Origin: Leptospiraceae bacterium | GTDB lineage: Bacteria > Spirochaetota > Leptospiria > Leptospirales > Leptonemataceae | NCBI GenBank assembly: GCA_025059995.1 | Contig: JANXCF010000002.1 | Location: 1 to 64,000 of the forward strand | Direction: 5' to 3' | DNA: 64,000 nucleotides | Part shown: positions 62,502-64,000 of the stretch, in pieces | Position numbering within the stretch: the first letter of the stretch is position 1 | How the letters are laid out: every line of letters starts with the position of its first letter | The notes under the pieces: generated by a model | Databases searched by the model: none | The model's input: the letters and a program-made list of their open reading frames with translations, nothing else | Told to the model about the DNA's origin: nothing | Made by a program: the position numbers and the translations under genes

Positions 62502-62520
62502 AATAATGAGACACAATATC
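62502..62520 (-). promoter_or_regulatory. Fur-box-like site upstream of the outer-membrane protein and feo genes
   Basis: On the minus strand GATATTGTGTCTCATTATT agrees with the 19-base Fur consensus GATAATGATAATCATTATC at 13 positions, with intact outer GATA and CATTAT parts. It lies 42 bases before the ATG of the outer-membrane protein gene, where a repressor of the iron-uptake unit would bind. In AT-rich DNA such a match can occur by chance. Confidence 0.35.
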
Positions 62521-63236
62521 AATAACTAAATTTATGTCAATCCAAAAAAAGAATTTTAAACAAAAAGCTGGTGGTTATTATCATCAAACTTTTGTATAGA
62601 GAAATGGATTATCGTAATGTGTGATTGATCGTTTTTGGGAACTCAAAGAATTATTTTGATGTATGGGTGATTGTTTCAAAATACATTCATTATCAAATGA
62701 GTTTCGATGTTTTTGTGAGTTCATTATAAGCAATACCTAAAGTCATCATGTTGACTCAAGTTCATCATAAAAATCAATACCTACGAATCATCAAGCAACC
62801 CGCAAATACCCACTCATCATAATTATGACGAATGAGATTTTCGGCGTGGGAGTTTGCTTCCCGTGTTCCCGTTCTCTCCGGTATTCACTTTGATTCTAAT
62901 GATAGCTCACAGAGTACTCTAAAAACGTAAATGAAAAGTTTATCTCACATCAGCAAGAAAAACCCAAATTATTCGTTTTGAGTTGGTATTTTGTTGTGGG
63001 GTTCTTTTTTGGGTGATTTATGATTTCAATCGAGTTTGTTTTGATATTTTTGGTTTTTAATTGTTCGTGGTTTGTGAAATTGTTTTTAATAGCAGATATA
63101 ATGAATGATTGGTCCTTGGGTTTCTACATCATGATTAAAATGAAGAACTAGATCAGATTTAGTTCATCGTGAACTTATCTTTGAGTTCAATCATGATTAC
63201 AAAGTTTTGGGATTTTGTAGGTGCGATCAAACCAAA
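62521..63236. other. Long non-coding stretch with several small inverted repeats
   Basis: No convincing frame exists on either strand. Three hairpins can be seen: CTCAT-CATAATTATG-ACGA-ATGAG at 62813-62836, an 8-bp stem with wobbles (CGTGGGAG/TTCCCGTG) at 62845-62865 followed by a C-rich, less AT-rich stretch, and AGTTCA-TCG-TGAACT at 63161-63175. Weak direct repeats (AATACCTA followed by ATCATCA) occur at about 62735 and 62785. It could hold an RNA gene or regulatory region; no known RNA family (tmRNA, RNase P, SRP) was recognised. Confidence 0.4.
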
Positions 63237-64000
63237 CTAAAAGAAAAAAAATACCACGAAATTTGTGAGGGAATGCGACAAAATCGGTAGCAAAAGGTTT
63301 TCTGTGTAGAGCTTCAAAAAAGAAAAAAACATCCCACTGAAAAAATATAAAATCCCCTGTTCCCATTGAGCTGGAAGGTGTAAAATCGAAAAAATAAAAT
63401 TCGAAATCATGTGCCCCATTATGTTTCTAAAGAAGTCTGAGCCAAAGGCTTCTGGGATTTTGTGTCGAAAAAGAATTTCTTCTGTAATGGGAGCTGAAAT
63501 AACTCCAATACCTAAAATCCACTTTTCGAATTCAGAAAGAAACGTTGGTTGGATGCCTTCAAACTGATTAATGAGTATCAAAATGAAGATTTGGAGATAA
63601 ACATTCAAAAGAAAAAAAAGAAAGTATGTGATTTTCTTGGGAAAAGAAAAAAGCCTATAAATTTCAAATGAAGTCAAACTACTAAGAAAAACAAACGAGA
63701 ATATCCCCATCAATGCGGGCCAAAAGAGGGAAAAGATAAAAAACGGTGAAGCATTAGGATAACGAAGAATATAAAAAAAAAGCCCAAAAACAAACAAAAC
63801 AAGCAAAACAAGAAACACAAGGTAAAACACATTCTTGTAGGGATAACAAAAGATAAAATGGAGTTTGTACTCGAGAGATTTTTTTTCTTCGTAGGGTAGA
63901 GTCTGAATTTCTTTGTAGAGATTTCTTAAAAGATCCTTTTCTGATTCTGATAAAAGGGGTTCTATGGTTTTTTGAATACTTCTTGGAAGTAGAAACCACA
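63237..64000 (-). CDS. CPBP-family intramembrane metalloprotease, 5' end outside the window
   Basis: The C-terminal part has the ABI/CPBP motifs: TEEILFRHKI (EExxxR), FSILHLP (FxxxH) and HSLTNFV (HxxxN), placed in membrane helices, with several other helices before. These proteases process membrane proteins or peptides; the substrate is unknown. The frame stays open up to the right edge without a stop, reading SIQKTIEPLLSESEKD and EIQTLPYEEKKSLEYK in the part near the edge, so the gene continues beyond the window. A GTG at 63830 is internal and not the true start. Confidence 0.85.
   Translation of the reverse strand, partial: WFLLPRSIQKTIEPLLSESEKDLLRNLYKEIQTLPYEEKKSLEYKLHFIFCYPYKNVFYLVFLVLLVLFVFGLFFYILRYPNASPFFIFSLFWPALMGIFSFVFLSSLTSFEIYRLFSFPKKITYFLFFLLNVYLQIFILILINQFEGIQPTFLSEFEKWILGIGVISAPITEEILFRHKIPEAFGSDFFRNIMGHMISNFIFSILHLPAQWEQGILYFFSGMFFSFLKLYTENLLLPILSHSLTNFVVFFFF

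Noticed and set aside
62730..62830. Imperfect direct repeats (AATACCTA and ATCATCA words) suggestive of a CRISPR-like or phage repeat
   Set aside because: Only two diverged copies with irregular spacing; no array and no cas genes nearby.
63754..63999. An 81-residue minus-strand frame at the right edge
   Set aside because: It is the out-of-frame shadow of the CPBP gene, which is open through the same stretch; its Cys/Phe-rich end is the read-through of membrane helices in another frame.

Overview
The window is a gene-dense, AT-rich chromosomal segment of a spirochaete, most probably of the Leptospira/Leptospirales type. The best lineage marker is a P83/100-family exported protein with the typical spirochaetal WAGKTQ-x-x-IPL motif. 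Supporting signs are the long three-domain form of IspG, several lipoproteins with relaxed spirochaetal lipoboxes, fliS behind a sigma-28-like promoter, a cbb3-type oxidase gene end, an acyl-CoA ligase, and a PilZ-like protein of the kind common in Leptospira. I see no insertion sequence, prophage, CRISPR array, rRNA or plasmid-type gene. The content is core chromosome with a modest share of lineage-specific exported proteins.

Layout. 1-620: end of a respiratory oxidase operon (CcoO-like C-terminus, CcoP-like cytochrome c, terminator). 600-5000 (minus): ispG, two CAT-anticodon tRNAs (initiator and a second one) and recJ. 5000-10500: AidB-like acyl-CoA dehydrogenase, RNase D-like nuclease, M14 carboxypeptidase lipoprotein, uppP. 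10500-13230 (plus): fliS, a small helical protein, a secreted caspase-like protease and a small membrane protein. 13225-18530 (minus): LOG-family protein, a free-standing fungal-FAS-like acyltransferase, efp, argH and two unknown proteins. 18600-26500 (plus): ftsK, lolA-like, rodZ-like, rimO, pgsA, trpD. 26500-34300: unknown exported or membrane proteins, comF-like, STAS, rdgB, mutL, yaaA, tetR. 34480-42090: acyl-CoA ligase, DUF374 acyltransferase, marC, DUF255 thioredoxin-like protein, a Cys-rich membrane protein and P83/100. 42190-48310 (plus): mfd, SurA-like lipoprotein, RluA-type synthase, prepilin peptidase. 48325-56370 (minus): a compact run truD, tandem adenylyl cyclase, spore-photoproduct-lyase-like radical SAM protein, OmpA/PD40 protein, PilZ-like protein, hisS. 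56460-58650: nth, alpha/beta hydrolase and a membrane protein with a possible frameshift. 58654-62520 (minus): outer-membrane beta-barrel, a 53-residue FeoB-associated Cys-rich protein, feoA, feoB, with a Fur-box-like site upstream. 62521-63236: the only long non-coding stretch. 63237-64000: a CPBP protease running off the window.

Most interesting points: (1) a cyclase whose two catalytic domains are complementary pseudo-halves, as in mammalian soluble adenylyl cyclase; (2) a secreted caspase-like protease downstream of fliS and its sigma-28-like promoter; (3) an iron-uptake unit including an unlisted small Cys-rich gene and an outer-membrane barrel; (4) a stand-alone type-I-FAS-like acyltransferase; (5) a likely frameshift near 58,480. 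All assignments were made by reading motifs and translations by eye; no database search was run.
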